A stretch of DNA of 41,988 nt from an uncultured Prevotellaceae bacterium (GTDB lineage Bacteria > Bacteroidota > Bacteroidia > Bacteroidales > Bacteroidaceae): assembly GCA_900320585.1 (NCBI GenBank), contig ONSV01000002.1, positions 1 through 41,988 of the forward strand, given 5' to 3'. The translations under genes were made by a program, and so were the position numbers. The notes beneath the pieces were generated by a model, which saw only the letters and a program-made list of their open reading frames with translations, ran no database searches and had not been told where the DNA came from. Shown here in pieces: positions 1-8,789 of the stretch. Each line of letters opens with the position of its first letter. Position 1 is the first letter of the stretch.

Positions 1-22
1 ATTAAGAATATTTTAGAAACAT

Positions 23-36
23 TCAAGAATTCTTGA
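23..36. repeat. 14-bp perfect palindrome
   Basis: Positions 23-29 (TCAAGAA) are exactly complementary to 30-36 (TTCTTGA), with no loop. It lies about 40 bp upstream of the first promoter candidate. It could be an operator half-site pair or the remains of a terminator of a gene left of the window. Only the symmetry is seen; a role is not shown. Confidence 0.35.
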
Positions 37-71
37 CAGGACAGGAGAGAATTGATTTTTATCTGTCTTTT

Positions 72-103
72 CTTGGTCACAAGCATGAAAATGACTACTT
101 TTG
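72..103 (+). promoter_or_regulatory. Candidate Bacteroidetes promoter of the first operon
   Basis: TACTTTTG at 96-103 fits the Bacteroidetes -7 element TAnnTTTG. CTTG at 72-75, 20 bp upstream, is one base off the -33 element TTTG. Transcription would start near 110, so an ATG at 101 would not be in the mRNA. This favours a start at 161 or 209 for the first gene. Confidence 0.5.
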
Positions 104-208
104 CAATGGCCTAAGAATCTCCACCAAACGGGATGGGCCTTCTTTCCAAGATCCAAGACAATGAACATCAAATTACATACTCCCAAGAGCCTTCAGGCTG
201 GAAGCGGA

Positions 209-916
209 ATGTCGTCGATGAAGCAATTCCTGCTGTCTATCCTGGCCACCACCGTCTCTATCGCCCTCACCTTTGGTACGGCCGCCATCATCGACCATAA
301 CAAGAAGCAAAAAGAGAAGCGCGAGATTGTGATGATGGTGATGTACGACATGTACAATTCGCTGAAATCGATTGAAAAGGCTGACACCATTATCCGCCAG
401 TCGATGGAGATTCAACGGCAGCTGGCAGAAGACACGACCTTGTTCGACAAGATGAAAGCCAACATCACACGTCTGGTGCCGATGCCATCTTTTACAGAAA
501 CCACCGAACATATTTTCTCATCTAACATCGAAACCATCAACACGGTAGGCAACGTGCTCTTCACCGAGAATGTGGCAGAGTTCTATAAGGATCGCCAGCT
601 CTATGCCACCAACGTTTGCGACACGATTCGCAATAAGCTTGTAGAAGGAAACGTGTTGACGGATTTAAAGAGTTTCCTTGATTTCAATTACTTTTCGGAT
701 GCCTTGTTAAGCCACGAGATAACGACGGAGATGCAACATTTGTTCGCCCAATGCAAGCAAATGATGGGAGTCACCGACGAGGAGATAGAATCTTACCGTA
801 AAGAAAGGGAACATATGGATGAAGACTTGTCGGACAACAATGAAGCGAAGGACTCAGCCATGAAAGAGTATATTCAACTTCAAGAGGAGATTGACAACGC
901 TAAAAAGAAACTATAA
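209..916 (+). CDS. Membrane-anchored protein of unknown function
   Basis: I do not recognise a named family. With the start at 209 the product has 235 residues: a short N-terminus, one hydrophobic segment at about residues 5-25 (FLLSILATTVSIALTFGTAA), then a basic stretch rich in Lys, Arg and Glu. A long, mostly helical hydrophilic part follows and ends in a Glu/Lys-rich coiled-coil-like tail. This suggests a single-pass inner-membrane protein, with the orientation unknown. The in-frame ATG at 161 is an alternative start giving 251 residues; an ATG at 101 precedes the expected transcription start. The next gene begins 14 bp downstream, so the two are probably co-transcribed. No function is inferred. 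Confidence 0.7.
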   Translation: MSSMKQFLLSILATTVSIALTFGTAAIIDHNKKQKEKREIVMMVMYDMYNSLKSIEKADTIIRQSMEIQRQLAEDTTLFDKMKANITRLVPMPSFTETTEHIFSSNIETINTVGNVLFTENVAEFYKDRQLYATNVCDTIRNKLVEGNVLTDLKSFLDFNYFSDALLSHEITTEMQHLFAQCKQMMGVTDEEIESYRKEREHMDEDLSDNNEAKDSAMKEYIQLQEEIDNAKKKL

Positions 917-930
917 TTGGAACAAGCAAT

Positions 931-2073
931 ATGAAAAGAACTATTTTGAGTATGATGATGGCAGCTGTAGCCATGTGCGTGTGGGCTGCCAACGATGGAA
1001 AGACCTTGAAGGTGAAACTCGACCTCGTAGGCTTCGGCGATTCGGTTGTGGTTTATCGTTCCGGCCAGCCAGAACTGACTTTCACGGGCAAGGACGGCAA
1101 GTTTGAGTTCGAGCTGCAGGTGGATGAGGTCTGCACAGGATTGTTTGCACAGCCCAGGCTGCTGCGGGGCGACATGGAAGACCCACATTTCTACTCCATA
1201 CCTCTCGTTGGTGGAGAGTCGGTGCGTGTGTGGGACATCGACAATACCCGTTACGATGTGGATGGCACTGGTTTTTATGCCGACTACCACCAGGTGGACC
1301 TCTTCAACGAGAATGCTGGCAAGGAGAAACTTGCCAATGAAAAGAAATACGTCGAGATGAGGGCCGACAATTCCATCAGCAAGGAGGAACTCAGCAAATT
1401 CTACAAAGAGGTCTACATTCCCAGTTTCGACCGCTATCAGGAGGCATTGATTGGTTACATCAAGGCACATCCCAAACAAGACGCCACTTTGTGCCTGCTC
1501 AAAGACATCGATGGACTCGACAAGATGAAGGAGACCTTCATGCTCCTCGACTCCTCTGTGCGCGAGGGCCGCTTGAGGCCACTCTACGACAATTGGGTGG
1601 CAAGTGCCGAGCAGCGTCTTCAGGAAGAGGCTATGGAGAAAGAGGCTGAGAAGAAACAGGCCGAGGGAGTGGAGGCCCCTGCATTCACCCTCAACGACCT
1701 GGACGGCAAGCCCCTTGCTCTCGCCTCGCTACGCGGCAAGTATGTCATTCTCGACTTCTGGGGCTCGTGGTGCATATGGTGTATCAAGGGTTTCCCGAAG
1801 ATGAAGGAGTACTACGCCAAATATCCTGGCAAGTTCGAGATTCTCGGCGTTGACTGCAACGATACGGAAGAGAAATGGAAGGCTGCCGTGAAGAAGCATG
1901 AACTGCCATGGCTGCACGTCTACTGCCCTGAGGGGGCAACGCTCCTATCCGACTATGGCATCATGGGATTCCCTACCAAGATTATCATCGGTCCCGACGG
2001 TAAGATCGTAAAGACCATCGTGGGTGAGGACCCATCGTTCTACACCCTGCTCGACAACTTGTTCGGCAAATAA
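931..2073 (+). CDS. TlpA/ResA-like periplasmic thioredoxin with N-terminal DUF4369-like domain
   Basis: The 380-residue protein begins with a signal peptide (about residues 1-19, hydrophobic core ILSMMMAAVAMCVWA). Residues about 23-110 look like the beta-sandwich DUF4369 domain often placed before thioredoxins in Bacteroidetes. A helical linker follows, then a thioredoxin fold from about residue 245. The active site WGSWC-IW-C has its cysteines at 281 and 284, and a cis-proline segment (GIMGFPT) lies near residue 350. Proteins of this type work as thiol-disulfide oxidoreductases outside the cytoplasm; the partner is unknown. It sits 14 bp after a membrane protein gene and 35 bp before dgt, probably in one transcript. 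The family call is firm, the substrate is not. Confidence 0.9.
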   Translation: MKRTILSMMMAAVAMCVWAANDGKTLKVKLDLVGFGDSVVVYRSGQPELTFTGKDGKFEFELQVDEVCTGLFAQPRLLRGDMEDPHFYSIPLVGGESVRVWDIDNTRYDVDGTGFYADYHQVDLFNENAGKEKLANEKKYVEMRADNSISKEELSKFYKEVYIPSFDRYQEALIGYIKAHPKQDATLCLLKDIDGLDKMKETFMLLDSSVREGRLRPLYDNWVASAEQRLQEEAMEKEAEKKQAEGVEAPAFTLNDLDGKPLALASLRGKYVILDFWGSWCIWCIKGFPKMKEYYAKYPGKFEILGVDCNDTEEKWKAAVKKHELPWLHVYCPEGATLLSDYGIMGFPTKIIIGPDGKIVKTIVGEDPSFYTLLDNLFGK

Positions 2074-2108
2074 AGTCAGGCTCATCGAACACTTTTTTCT
2101 CTCGAGAT

Positions 2109-3455
2109 ATGGAAAAGATGAACTGGCAGCGCCTCATATCCAACAAGCGTTTCGGGCAGGAAGACCGCCATATCTTCCGTCACGACGACCGTTCGGAATT
2201 CAAGCGCGACAGCGACCGTCTGATTTTCTCAGCCCCTTTCCGCAGGCTACAGAACAAGACCCAGGTATTTCCCCTCCCGGGAAGCATCTTCGTGCATAAC
2301 CGACTGACCCACAGCCTTGAAGTGTCGGCGGTGGGCATGTCGTTGGGCAACGACGTGGCACACGCCCTGCTCTCCCAGCATCCTGAACTGGCAGGCACAC
2401 TGGTGGGCGAGATGGGCACCATCGTCTCTTCGGCTTGTCTGGCCCACGACATGGGCAACCCACCATTCGGACATTCAGGCGAGCGTGCCATCCAGACCTT
2501 CTTCACCGAGGGACCTGGGCGCGAGCTCCATGGCCAGGTGAGCGACGTGTTCTGGAGCGACATCACCCACTTCGAGGGCAATGCCAATGCTTTCCGCCTG
2601 CTCACCCACCGTTTCAAGGGCCGCCGCGAGGGTGGATTCGTGCTTACCTATTCCACGCTGGCCGCCATCGTGAAGTATCCCTTCTCGTCGTTAGTGTCGG
2701 GGAAGAAAGGAAAGTTCGGGTTCTTCAGTAGCGAGGAGGAAGCCTACCGGCGCATTGCCGACGACCTGGGCATCATCCGTCTCTCAGGCGAGGGCGAGCC
2801 ATTGCACTATGTGCGCCACCCGCTGGTCTACCTGGTGGAGGCTGCCGATGACATCTGCTACGAGATCATGGACATCGAGGATGCCCATAAGCTGAAAATC
2901 CTGTCGTTTGAGGAGACGACCACCCTGCTGTTAGGTTTCTTCGACGAGAAAGTAAAATCGAGCATCCTCCAAAGGATTGTCGACGAGGCCATCACCGACG
3001 ACAACGAGAAGGTGGTGTATATGCGCTCGTGCGTAATCGGACTCCTGGAACGGGAATGTGTGGAGGCGTTCATCGCCAACGAGGACCAGATTCTCCTTGG
3101 CACCTTCGAAGGCTCGCTCATCGACCATGTACGGCCGGAGGTGGCAGAGGCCTATCGCACCTGTACCCAGGTGTCGCGGCGGAAGATATACAACAGCAAG
3201 CCTGTCATCGACGTGGAGCTCTCGGGATACAAAATCATCGAGACCATTATGGAGCAGATGACCCTGGCGGCCATCGCCCCCACACGTTTCTACTCTCAGC
3301 AGTTGCTGCGCCGTGTGAGTAGCCAGTACGACATCGACTCCCCCGACCTCGAGACCCGCATCATGGCCGTCATCGACTACATCAGCGGCATGACCGACGT
3401 CTATGCCCTCGACATCTACCAAAAAATCAATGGCATATCCCTCCCGATTGTGTGA
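2109..3455 (+). CDS. dgt: Deoxyguanosinetriphosphate triphosphohydrolase (dGTPase), HD family
   Basis: The 448-residue product matches HD-domain dNTP triphosphohydrolases, which split dGTP into deoxyguanosine and tripolyphosphate in the cytoplasm. Visible family motifs are FRRLQNKTQV (44-53), RLTHSLEV with the metal-binding His68, the HD doublet His113-Asp114 in LAHDMGNPPFGHSGE, and a conserved middle segment around EAADDICYEIMDIEDAHK. Length is normal for the long dGTPase subtype. The ATG at 2109 comes 35 bp after the thioredoxin stop, so the gene probably belongs to the same operon. A hairpin at 3478-3500 lies just downstream but works better for the opposing gene. Confidence 0.93.
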   Translation: MEKMNWQRLISNKRFGQEDRHIFRHDDRSEFKRDSDRLIFSAPFRRLQNKTQVFPLPGSIFVHNRLTHSLEVSAVGMSLGNDVAHALLSQHPELAGTLVGEMGTIVSSACLAHDMGNPPFGHSGERAIQTFFTEGPGRELHGQVSDVFWSDITHFEGNANAFRLLTHRFKGRREGGFVLTYSTLAAIVKYPFSSLVSGKKGKFGFFSSEEEAYRRIADDLGIIRLSGEGEPLHYVRHPLVYLVEAADDICYEIMDIEDAHKLKILSFEETTTLLLGFFDEKVKSSILQRIVDEAITDDNEKVVYMRSCVIGLLERECVEAFIANEDQILLGTFEGSLIDHVRPEVAEAYRTCTQVSRRKIYNSKPVIDVELSGYKIIETIMEQMTLAAIAPTRFYSQQLLRRVSSQYDIDSPDLETRIMAVIDYISGMTDVYALDIYQKINGISLPIV

Positions 3456-3477
3456 GTGGAGTGAAAAACCAAAGAAA

Positions 3478-3500
3478 AAGCCCGCCATGATGGCGGGCTT
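3478..3500 (-). terminator. Intrinsic terminator of the small lipoprotein gene
   Basis: AAGCCCGCCA (3478-3487) and TGGCGGGCTT (3491-3500) form a perfect 10-bp stem with a TGA loop. Read on the minus strand the stem is followed by CTTTTTCTTT, a proper U-rich tract, 24 nt after the stop of the minus-strand lipoprotein gene. On the plus strand no T run follows, so it would serve dgt poorly. Confidence 0.75.
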
Positions 3501-3523
3501 ATGCGTTTGTATGCGGATGCTTA

Positions 3524-3979
3524 TTAAAGGTCATCGGGAATTCCAAGTTCCTCCTTCACCTGGTTGGCCCAGACGCTGTCTTCCATCACGGCCTTTCCTA
3601 TCTCACTGGCATTACAGATAGAATCCAGTTCGTCCAACAGTCCTTCCATGGGAGCGAATTCCTCTTGCAGGGCCTTCAGTTGGTCGATTGCCTCGGCTGC
3701 CTTTGCGGGATCGTCACCGATGCTCTCCATCATCTCACCTACTTTCTTTAGCGAAGGAGCTACGATGACCATCGCTTTCTTCATGTAGTCCTTCCACTGG
3801 TCGGCAGTCCAGTTGGCACTTTCTGCCTTGGCCTTGGCCACGATGTCGGCAAGAGTCAGATTCTCTTCCACCTGCTCCGACTCAGCTTTGGCTTTGTCGT
3901 CCTTGTTTGGGTTTTCCCTACACGACACGACGCAGAAGCCCAGCATCAGGGCCAGCATCCCAATCCAAAAATTTTTCAT
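3524..3979 (-). CDS. Small predicted lipoprotein, function unknown
   Basis: The 151-residue product starts with a lipoprotein signal (MKNFWIGMLALMLGFCVVSC). The lipobox VVSC puts the lipidated cysteine at residue 20, followed by RENPNKDDKAKAE, a charged stretch typical of Bacteroidetes lipoproteins. The mature part is acidic and helical (AKAKAESANW, KAAEAIDQLKALQEEF). I recognise no domain. It is a single-gene unit with its own promoter candidate (4076-4107) and terminator (3478-3500), placed convergently to dgt. Membrane anchoring is well supported by the lipobox; whether it faces the periplasm or the surface cannot be told. Confidence 0.85.
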   Translation of the reverse strand: MKNFWIGMLALMLGFCVVSCRENPNKDDKAKAESEQVEENLTLADIVAKAKAESANWTADQWKDYMKKAMVIVAPSLKKVGEMMESIGDDPAKAAEAIDQLKALQEEFAPMEGLLDELDSICNASEIGKAVMEDSVWANQVKEELGIPDDL

Positions 3980-4075
3980 TTCTTTTGTTAGTTTTTTTAG
4001 TTAAACATCGTTCGGCTCCCATAAAAGGCTTGTTGATGGAACACCCCATGCGACCGAACATTAAAAATCTCCCTA

Positions 4076-4107
4076 CAAAAATAAAACATTTCTGCTGTTT
4101 TTGCAAA
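4076..4107 (-). promoter_or_regulatory. Promoter candidate of the small lipoprotein gene
   Basis: On the minus strand TTTG (plus 4104-4107), 20 bp, and TATTTTTG (plus 4076-4083) match the Bacteroidetes -33/-7 pair. Transcription would start near 4069, about 90 nt before the ATG at 3979. Just upstream, GAACAAAATC is repeated twice in tandem (about 4113-4132), which may be incidental A-rich sequence. Confidence 0.55.
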
Positions 4108-4183
4108 AAAAATGAACAAAATCGAACAAAATCAAATAAAAATGATACCATTTGTCCATCTGCCGGCATGCCACAACGAGCAA

Positions 4184-4210
4184 CACCTCCTACCACTGCA
4201 GTAGGAGGTG
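4184..4210. repeat. Inverted repeat over the stop codon of the beta-helix gene
   Basis: CACCTCCTAC (4184-4193) and GTAGGAGGTG (4201-4210) form a perfect 10-bp stem around a 7-nt loop, and the minus-strand stop codon (4190-4192) lies inside it. There is no U tract on either side, so it is not a standard terminator. It could protect the mRNA 3' end or be a poor terminator. Confidence 0.5.
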
Positions 4211-6679
4211 ATGGAGCATCGTGGTGCTCTCGCCGCACGAACCTGTATGCTGTAGGCAGAATCCACCGTTAGGATTGGGAGGTACGGGTGCGGAGAGGCT
4301 GACAGAGGTTTGAAGGTTCGGATCGTCGGGAGTGGGAAGCGGCGTGTCGGTAGTGACATTGGCGGTGAGCCTGCCGTCGGCATAGAGAAGACTGATGTGG
4401 CATCCCGTGCGGTAGCACACCGCACTGACCGCATTGGTGAGCGGCACCACCTGCCCCCGGTCGTAGCGTACGAGCAGGAAGTCGACGGCCTTGGCATATT
4501 TCGTGGTACGGATGATGCGCAGGCCATACCCCGTGAGGGTGCGCGTGTCGAACTTCAGGCAGATGTCCATATACTGTCCGGTGGCACTGCCGAACCCCTG
4601 TCCGGCCGTTTTGGTGGGATCAACGTCAAGCCTCACGCACATACTGTCGTAATCGCGTACGGGGGGAGTGAACATGATGCGTGCCCCACGCTGCGCCTGG
4701 AGCAGTCCCCACCCCACAGCACCATTGAATCCCTCGCCATACTCCCACATGGGGCGGGAGGGATCGAAGGTCCAGGGAAACTCTGCCGTGTCGGCAGGCT
4801 TGTAGCCGTCTACCGTCCACAAGCCCTCACGTACCTCGGGTTGCCACCAACAGGGGAAATCATGGAAATCGGTCTCCAGCGAACTGAGCACGCCCTTCGC
4901 CTTGACACGCCGTCCACCTATAGTCTGAGTGTCACCCTTCCCGCTTCTTGCATGAGCGGGGGTGATGGCCGCGAAAAGGTATTTGCCGTCATCACAGGGT
5001 TTCAGATGGTAGGTAGATGCTGGCGAGCGGTGCGAGGTGGCCACGGGAATGGCCTTCGTGGCATCGTCGTTGTCGGAGAGCAACCATGTGATGGCCGACT
5101 GGTCGGCATGGCCTTGCGGCGAGAGCTGGTACTGCAAGGTGGCCACCCCGTCACGCACCACGATTCTGGGTTTCCTGCTCAGCGTGGGAGCTGGCAGAGG
5201 CTTCCCCTCTAAGTTCACCTGTGTGGCCCCCTCGAGCCCTTCGGACGTGCGTGCCATGACGGTAAAGGAGAGCGGTGTGTCGTTGTCGTAGTCGGACACG
5301 AGTCGGCAACCACCATTTTCCAACGGCTCTGCCTGTAAGTATTTTTCAAAACCTTTTTGCACTATCCATTCCATCTTCTGCGGTGCTGTCACGCCATAAT
5401 CGGCATGTCGGCGCACCGATGATGACAGCAAGACGGGAGACTCACCACCCACAAGACGCACCTCCCTCGGAGTGATGGCTACTGAGGTGGGAAGCGACCG
5501 CGCCGATGCCGATGCCATCGGACTCCAATGGTCATCGCCCGCCAACAGTCCGTCGACGTTGTATCCACCGGCCGTTTTGTAAGCCTCTAAAGCGGGCTTT
5601 CCATCAAGGCATACCGAGATTTCGGGATGCTCGGCCTCGACGAGGAAAGGCTGACCATTGAACGTCACGTTGCTGTAGTAACACCTAAGCCATGGGGCAG
5701 GATAGGCCGTCCATCCCACATAGGAAGGTTTTGCGGCATGGAAGCGGCAATCGATGAGCGTCACAGGCCCCGAAGCCTTGCAGAAATACGACTGCGTGTT
5801 ATCACTCATCAAATGGAAATCACAGTCGAGCATCACGGCACCTGTCTGCCTGGTGGTATAGAATGGCTTTTGTCCGTAAAATTCAAAGTCACAATGCAAG
5901 TAAACCCCATTACCCGTGAGCGCATCGTCGGTACACTCCATGTGGCAATGGTCGAAGAGAATGCGGCGCGCGCCATTGAGCGGGTTCATGTTGAGCCGGC
6001 TGATGAACCTGACGTTCCGGGCCACCACCCTGTCGCCATGGCAGTAGGCCACATGGGCCTGCGTGATGGCAGATGAACGCTTCTTTCGGCCCTTCTCGGG
6101 AGCGAGCGGATAGTCGAGGTCCACATTACAATAGTTGCCCATGGTGAGGTTGCTCACCTCGAGTCCGTCGCCATGGAAGTCGAACATGGTGAAATTGCCC
6201 ACCGCCCCTTGCGTCTGTCCGCGCTGCGAGGCGAGCACCACATGGCGTGGGTCGTGGGTGAGTCCGACGATGTGCAAGTTCTGGCACCTCACCGTCATGC
6301 CAAAAGGCTCCCGTCCGTCGCGCCCCACGGCAATGGTGGGGTTGTCGGAATCGTCAATCCAATAGACGTTGGGAGCCACGTACACCACCATTGGCTCGCT
6401 GGCCGTGCCATCGTGCCATCTCCTTGCCGCCTCCTGGAAAGAGCGGCAGGCGTAAGGAGCCAGCGTGTCGGTGAGGGTGGCGTCGACGAGCAAGTGACGC
6501 TCATCGAGCAGGTAGGTTTTTCCGTCGAATGAGAAAGAATTCGGTGTGAGCATCACCACAGGCAAGTTGGTGTCGAGCGGGTGGTTGAGCGGTTTCGCCA
6601 AAGGCTTCTGACCGGGTATGGCCATCATTGTCGTGACCAGCATTGCCAGCCACGAGAGCAAAATTTTTCTTGGTAACAT
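4190..6679 (-). CDS. Secreted right-handed beta-helix protein, possible polysaccharide-active enzyme
   Basis: The ATG at 6679 gives 829 residues beginning with a signal peptide (MLPRKILLSWLAMLVTTMMA). Residues about 60-370 have the rhythm of a pectate-lyase-like right-handed beta-helix: repeated short strands with Asn, Asp and His turns, such as NLHIVGLTHD, LEVSNLTMGN, VVARNVRFIS, RILFDHCHME and VTLIDCRFHA. The middle looks like Ig-like beta domains, and the last 200 residues suggest a concanavalin/laminin-G-like lectin fold. This architecture is common in Bacteroidales enzymes or binding proteins acting on pectin or host glycans, but I cannot name the substrate or catalytic residues. It begins 25 bp after the glsB-like gene and may be in that operon. 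An upstream in-frame ATG at 6748 would overlap that gene and bury the signal peptide. Confidence 0.75.
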   Translation of the reverse strand: MLPRKILLSWLAMLVTTMMAIPGQKPLAKPLNHPLDTNLPVVMLTPNSFSFDGKTYLLDERHLLVDATLTDTLAPYACRSFQEAARRWHDGTASEPMVVYVAPNVYWIDDSDNPTIAVGRDGREPFGMTVRCQNLHIVGLTHDPRHVVLASQRGQTQGAVGNFTMFDFHGDGLEVSNLTMGNYCNVDLDYPLAPEKGRKKRSSAITQAHVAYCHGDRVVARNVRFISRLNMNPLNGARRILFDHCHMECTDDALTGNGVYLHCDFEFYGQKPFYTTRQTGAVMLDCDFHLMSDNTQSYFCKASGPVTLIDCRFHAAKPSYVGWTAYPAPWLRCYYSNVTFNGQPFLVEAEHPEISVCLDGKPALEAYKTAGGYNVDGLLAGDDHWSPMASASARSLPTSVAITPREVRLVGGESPVLLSSSVRRHADYGVTAPQKMEWIVQKGFEKYLQAEPLENGGCRLVSDYDNDTPLSFTVMARTSEGLEGATQVNLEGKPLPAPTLSRKPRIVVRDGVATLQYQLSPQGHADQSAITWLLSDNDDATKAIPVATSHRSPASTYHLKPCDDGKYLFAAITPAHARSGKGDTQTIGGRRVKAKGVLSSLETDFHDFPCWWQPEVREGLWTVDGYKPADTAEFPWTFDPSRPMWEYGEGFNGAVGWGLLQAQRGARIMFTPPVRDYDSMCVRLDVDPTKTAGQGFGSATGQYMDICLKFDTRTLTGYGLRIIRTTKYAKAVDFLLVRYDRGQVVPLTNAVSAVCYRTGCHISLLYADGRLTANVTTDTPLPTPDDPNLQTSVSLSAPVPPNPNGGFCLQHTGSCGESTTMLHHLLLQW

Positions 6680-6704
6680 GAAAAGGTAGTTTGGGGTTGG
6701 GAAG

Positions 6705-7709
6705 TCACTCCGAGGGAGCGAGGTGACTGGATATGATCCTTCCCACATCGCCAGTAGGCATGTTCATCACCTCGGGATGCTCGGCGATATAGGTGTCGAT
6801 ATGGCGTATGCGCTTCTCCTCAAGGATTTCGTCGATGGCAATGAGGATGCCAGTCTCCTCCACATCGCCGAAGCCATCGTTGATGGCGGTGCCAAACATT
6901 CTCATCGTGGGGCTCAGACCCATATAGGCGTTGACAAGCGGAGGGATATTGATGCCCAGTTTGCGTATCTCGGTATTGAGAATGCGGTAATCGTTGCGCA
7001 GTGAGTCCTCGCAGAGGATGGAGGCCAGTTCCTTGGGGTCGGACTCCAGTTTAAGCGGATTCATGGGGATGATGAGATTCTCCTTGTCGCCGAAATGCTT
7101 GTTGAGGAAATAGAGAATCATGTCGCGTCCTTTCCTCACATACGAGGGATACATCGTCATCTTGCCAAAGAAATACTTCACCTCGGGCATGATGACAGTG
7201 AGAGCTCCCAGTCCGTCCCAGAGGTTGTCGAGGGCGAAGAGACTCTTGGCCCCGCGCTTGCTGCTCTGATAGGGGATGGTGACATAGGAGCGTGCCAGTT
7301 CGATAGTCTGTGGAAGGTATTCCTTGATGAATTTCTCGGAAAAGCGGAACATATGGCTGGTGGCCAGAATAGGCTGTCCGTTCTTGTCGAAGTCCACTTC
7401 GTTGCCCAGTTTGTAGCGGTAGCCCGCGATAATCTCCTGTTCCTCCGGATTCCACACAAGGAGTTGCTTGTAGCAGTTGTCCATGAGGTCGAACTCATCG
7501 AGGTCGAGTTCCTTTCCCGTTCCGCCACCAGCAGCCCTGAATACCTCCTCACGCTGGCGTCCAATCTCCCTCACCACGTTGGGCGAGTCGTGGATGTCGA
7601 CGATGAAAATCTGGTTGTGGCTCTTGTTGGTCGTCCTCAGACACTTGTCGGGGGTGAGTTCGCTGAGCAACAGTTCTTTGTCTACAGGTGGTATGATGGG
7701 TTGTTCCAT
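6705..7709 (-). CDS. glsB: GNAT/hemolysin-like N-acyltransferase, GlsB-like (glycine lipid synthesis)
   Basis: The 334-residue protein resembles the OlsB/hemolysin-like acyltransferases. In Bacteroides the GlsB member joins a 3-hydroxy-fatty acyl group to glycine, the first step of glycine-lipid synthesis at the inner membrane. Features seen are the N-terminal acyltransferase core (VREIGRQREEVFRAAGGGTG, then YKQLLVWNPEEQEIIAGYRY, then ATSHMFRFSEKF) and a C-terminal part with LGALTVIMPEVKYFFGKMTM. The start at 7709 lies 29 bp after the stop of the PlsC-type acyltransferase, and the pairing of these two families is the main support for the glycine-lipid call. The gene symbol is inferred from family and context, not from a direct match. 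Confidence 0.72.
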   Translation of the reverse strand: MEQPIIPPVDKELLLSELTPDKCLRTTNKSHNQIFIVDIHDSPNVVREIGRQREEVFRAAGGGTGKELDLDEFDLMDNCYKQLLVWNPEEQEIIAGYRYKLGNEVDFDKNGQPILATSHMFRFSEKFIKEYLPQTIELARSYVTIPYQSSKRGAKSLFALDNLWDGLGALTVIMPEVKYFFGKMTMYPSYVRKGRDMILYFLNKHFGDKENLIIPMNPLKLESDPKELASILCEDSLRNDYRILNTEIRKLGINIPPLVNAYMGLSPTMRMFGTAINDGFGDVEETGILIAIDEILEEKRIRHIDTYIAEHPEVMNMPTGDVGRIISSHLAPSE

Positions 7710-7738
7710 GGGAAAAGAATTAGATCGATAGATAGTTT

Positions 7739-8566
7739 TTAGAGTTTGTAGACCTCGTCTTGCACGTATTTCGCCCATTGGGCCGGTGTTCTCGACTTGT
7801 CGAACGTCTGCCACTTGATGGGTTTTCCGATACTCACCTTGAAAGTCTGGTGGGCATTCTTGTACATCTCGTCGACGAGGAAGAGCATGGCCACGTTGAA
7901 CTTCAGTCCGAGGCGCTTGCAGATGTTGGCGATGCGGTAGAAACGGTCGGAGTTACGGCCACTGAAATGGATGGGCACCACATCGCGCTGCGTCTCCACG
8001 CTCTTGGAGATAAAGGTCTTCTTCCAATCAAGGTCGTGTATCTCACCATTGATCTTGCGCGAGCACAGGCCTGCGGGGAACATCAGCATGTGGTTGTCGC
8101 TGGCAAATCCGGCCTTCACCATGGCAGGGAAGTTGCGGCTCTGGTTGCCCGTCTTGTTGATGGGTATGCAGAGCGGAGCCAGTCCGGGGAGGTTCATCAG
8201 CAGGTCGTTGACCAGATAGCGGAAGCGCCCGTCGTAGTGGCGTCCGATGATTGCCCCCAGGGCCACCCCGTCCTCACCACCCAGCGGGTGGTTGCTCACG
8301 AAGGTATAGAGGCGCCCGTCGTCCTTGGGAGGCAGGTTCTCCTTGCCCTCTATCACAAGAGTCATGTCGAGATACCTCACGCACTCCTCAAGCCAGTCCA
8401 CACCAGTCTTGTCACGGCTCTCCCAAAGGAACTTGTTCACTTCGTCCTGATGAACGATTCGCTTGAGCCATTTCTTAACGAACGAGGGCACCATACTTGC
8501 CTTCGCTCCCATTTTGCTTTCAAGGATTAAGTCTAAATCTATGGTTTTCTCTGAAATTTCAGCCAT
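7739..8566 (-). CDS. glsA: PlsC-family 1-acyl O-acyltransferase, GlsA-like (glycine lipid synthesis)
   Basis: The 275-residue protein carries the acyltransferase motif I as NHPLGGED (NHx4D), followed further on by a glycine/proline block (LAPLCIPINKTGNQ) and a motif-III-like MLMFPAGLCS segment. PlsC-type enzymes transfer an acyl chain onto a hydroxyl group. In Bacteroides the GlsA member adds the second chain to the 3-hydroxy group of monoacyl-glycine. It is the first gene of a minus-strand unit, followed after 29 bp by the GlsB-like enzyme. The ATG at 8566 is chosen because the promoter candidate lies at 8592-8599 and an upstream ATG at 8614 would precede the transcript. A general lysophospholipid acyltransferase is the alternative. 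Confidence 0.72.
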   Translation of the reverse strand: MAEISEKTIDLDLILESKMGAKASMVPSFVKKWLKRIVHQDEVNKFLWESRDKTGVDWLEECVRYLDMTLVIEGKENLPPKDDGRLYTFVSNHPLGGEDGVALGAIIGRHYDGRFRYLVNDLLMNLPGLAPLCIPINKTGNQSRNFPAMVKAGFASDNHMLMFPAGLCSRKINGEIHDLDWKKTFISKSVETQRDVVPIHFSGRNSDRFYRIANICKRLGLKFNVAMLFLVDEMYKNAHQTFKVSIGKPIKWQTFDKSRTPAQWAKYVQDEVYKL

Positions 8567-8591
8567 TGGGTTACCATGCTCAAATGATATG

Positions 8592-8599
8592 CAAAAATA
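8592..8599 (-). promoter_or_regulatory. -7 element candidate of the glsA-like gene
   Basis: On the minus strand TATTTTTG fits TAnnTTTG and lies 26 bp upstream of the ATG at 8566. The nearest TTTG (plus 8612-8615) is only 12 bp away, too close for a normal -33 element, so this is a partial match. It lies in the divergent region shared with mraZ. Confidence 0.4.
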
Positions 8600-8789
8600 A
8601 CTCAACTTTTTCAAAAAACACCCTTTTTCTTAGAAAAATCTTCCGAAATCACCAAAAAACAAATAAAACTATTGATTAGGGGATAGAAAACCGACATTTT
8701 GCCACTCTTTTATTTCAGAAGATGACACTTGTCTATCTGCTTTCATCAAAACGAAAAAAATGATTGGGAAAACTTTTTTAAAAAAATAT

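Noticed and set aside
8765..8769. A fourth MraZ-type box (TGGGA)
   Set aside because: It is 26 bp from the first repeat and out of phase with the 10-bp period.
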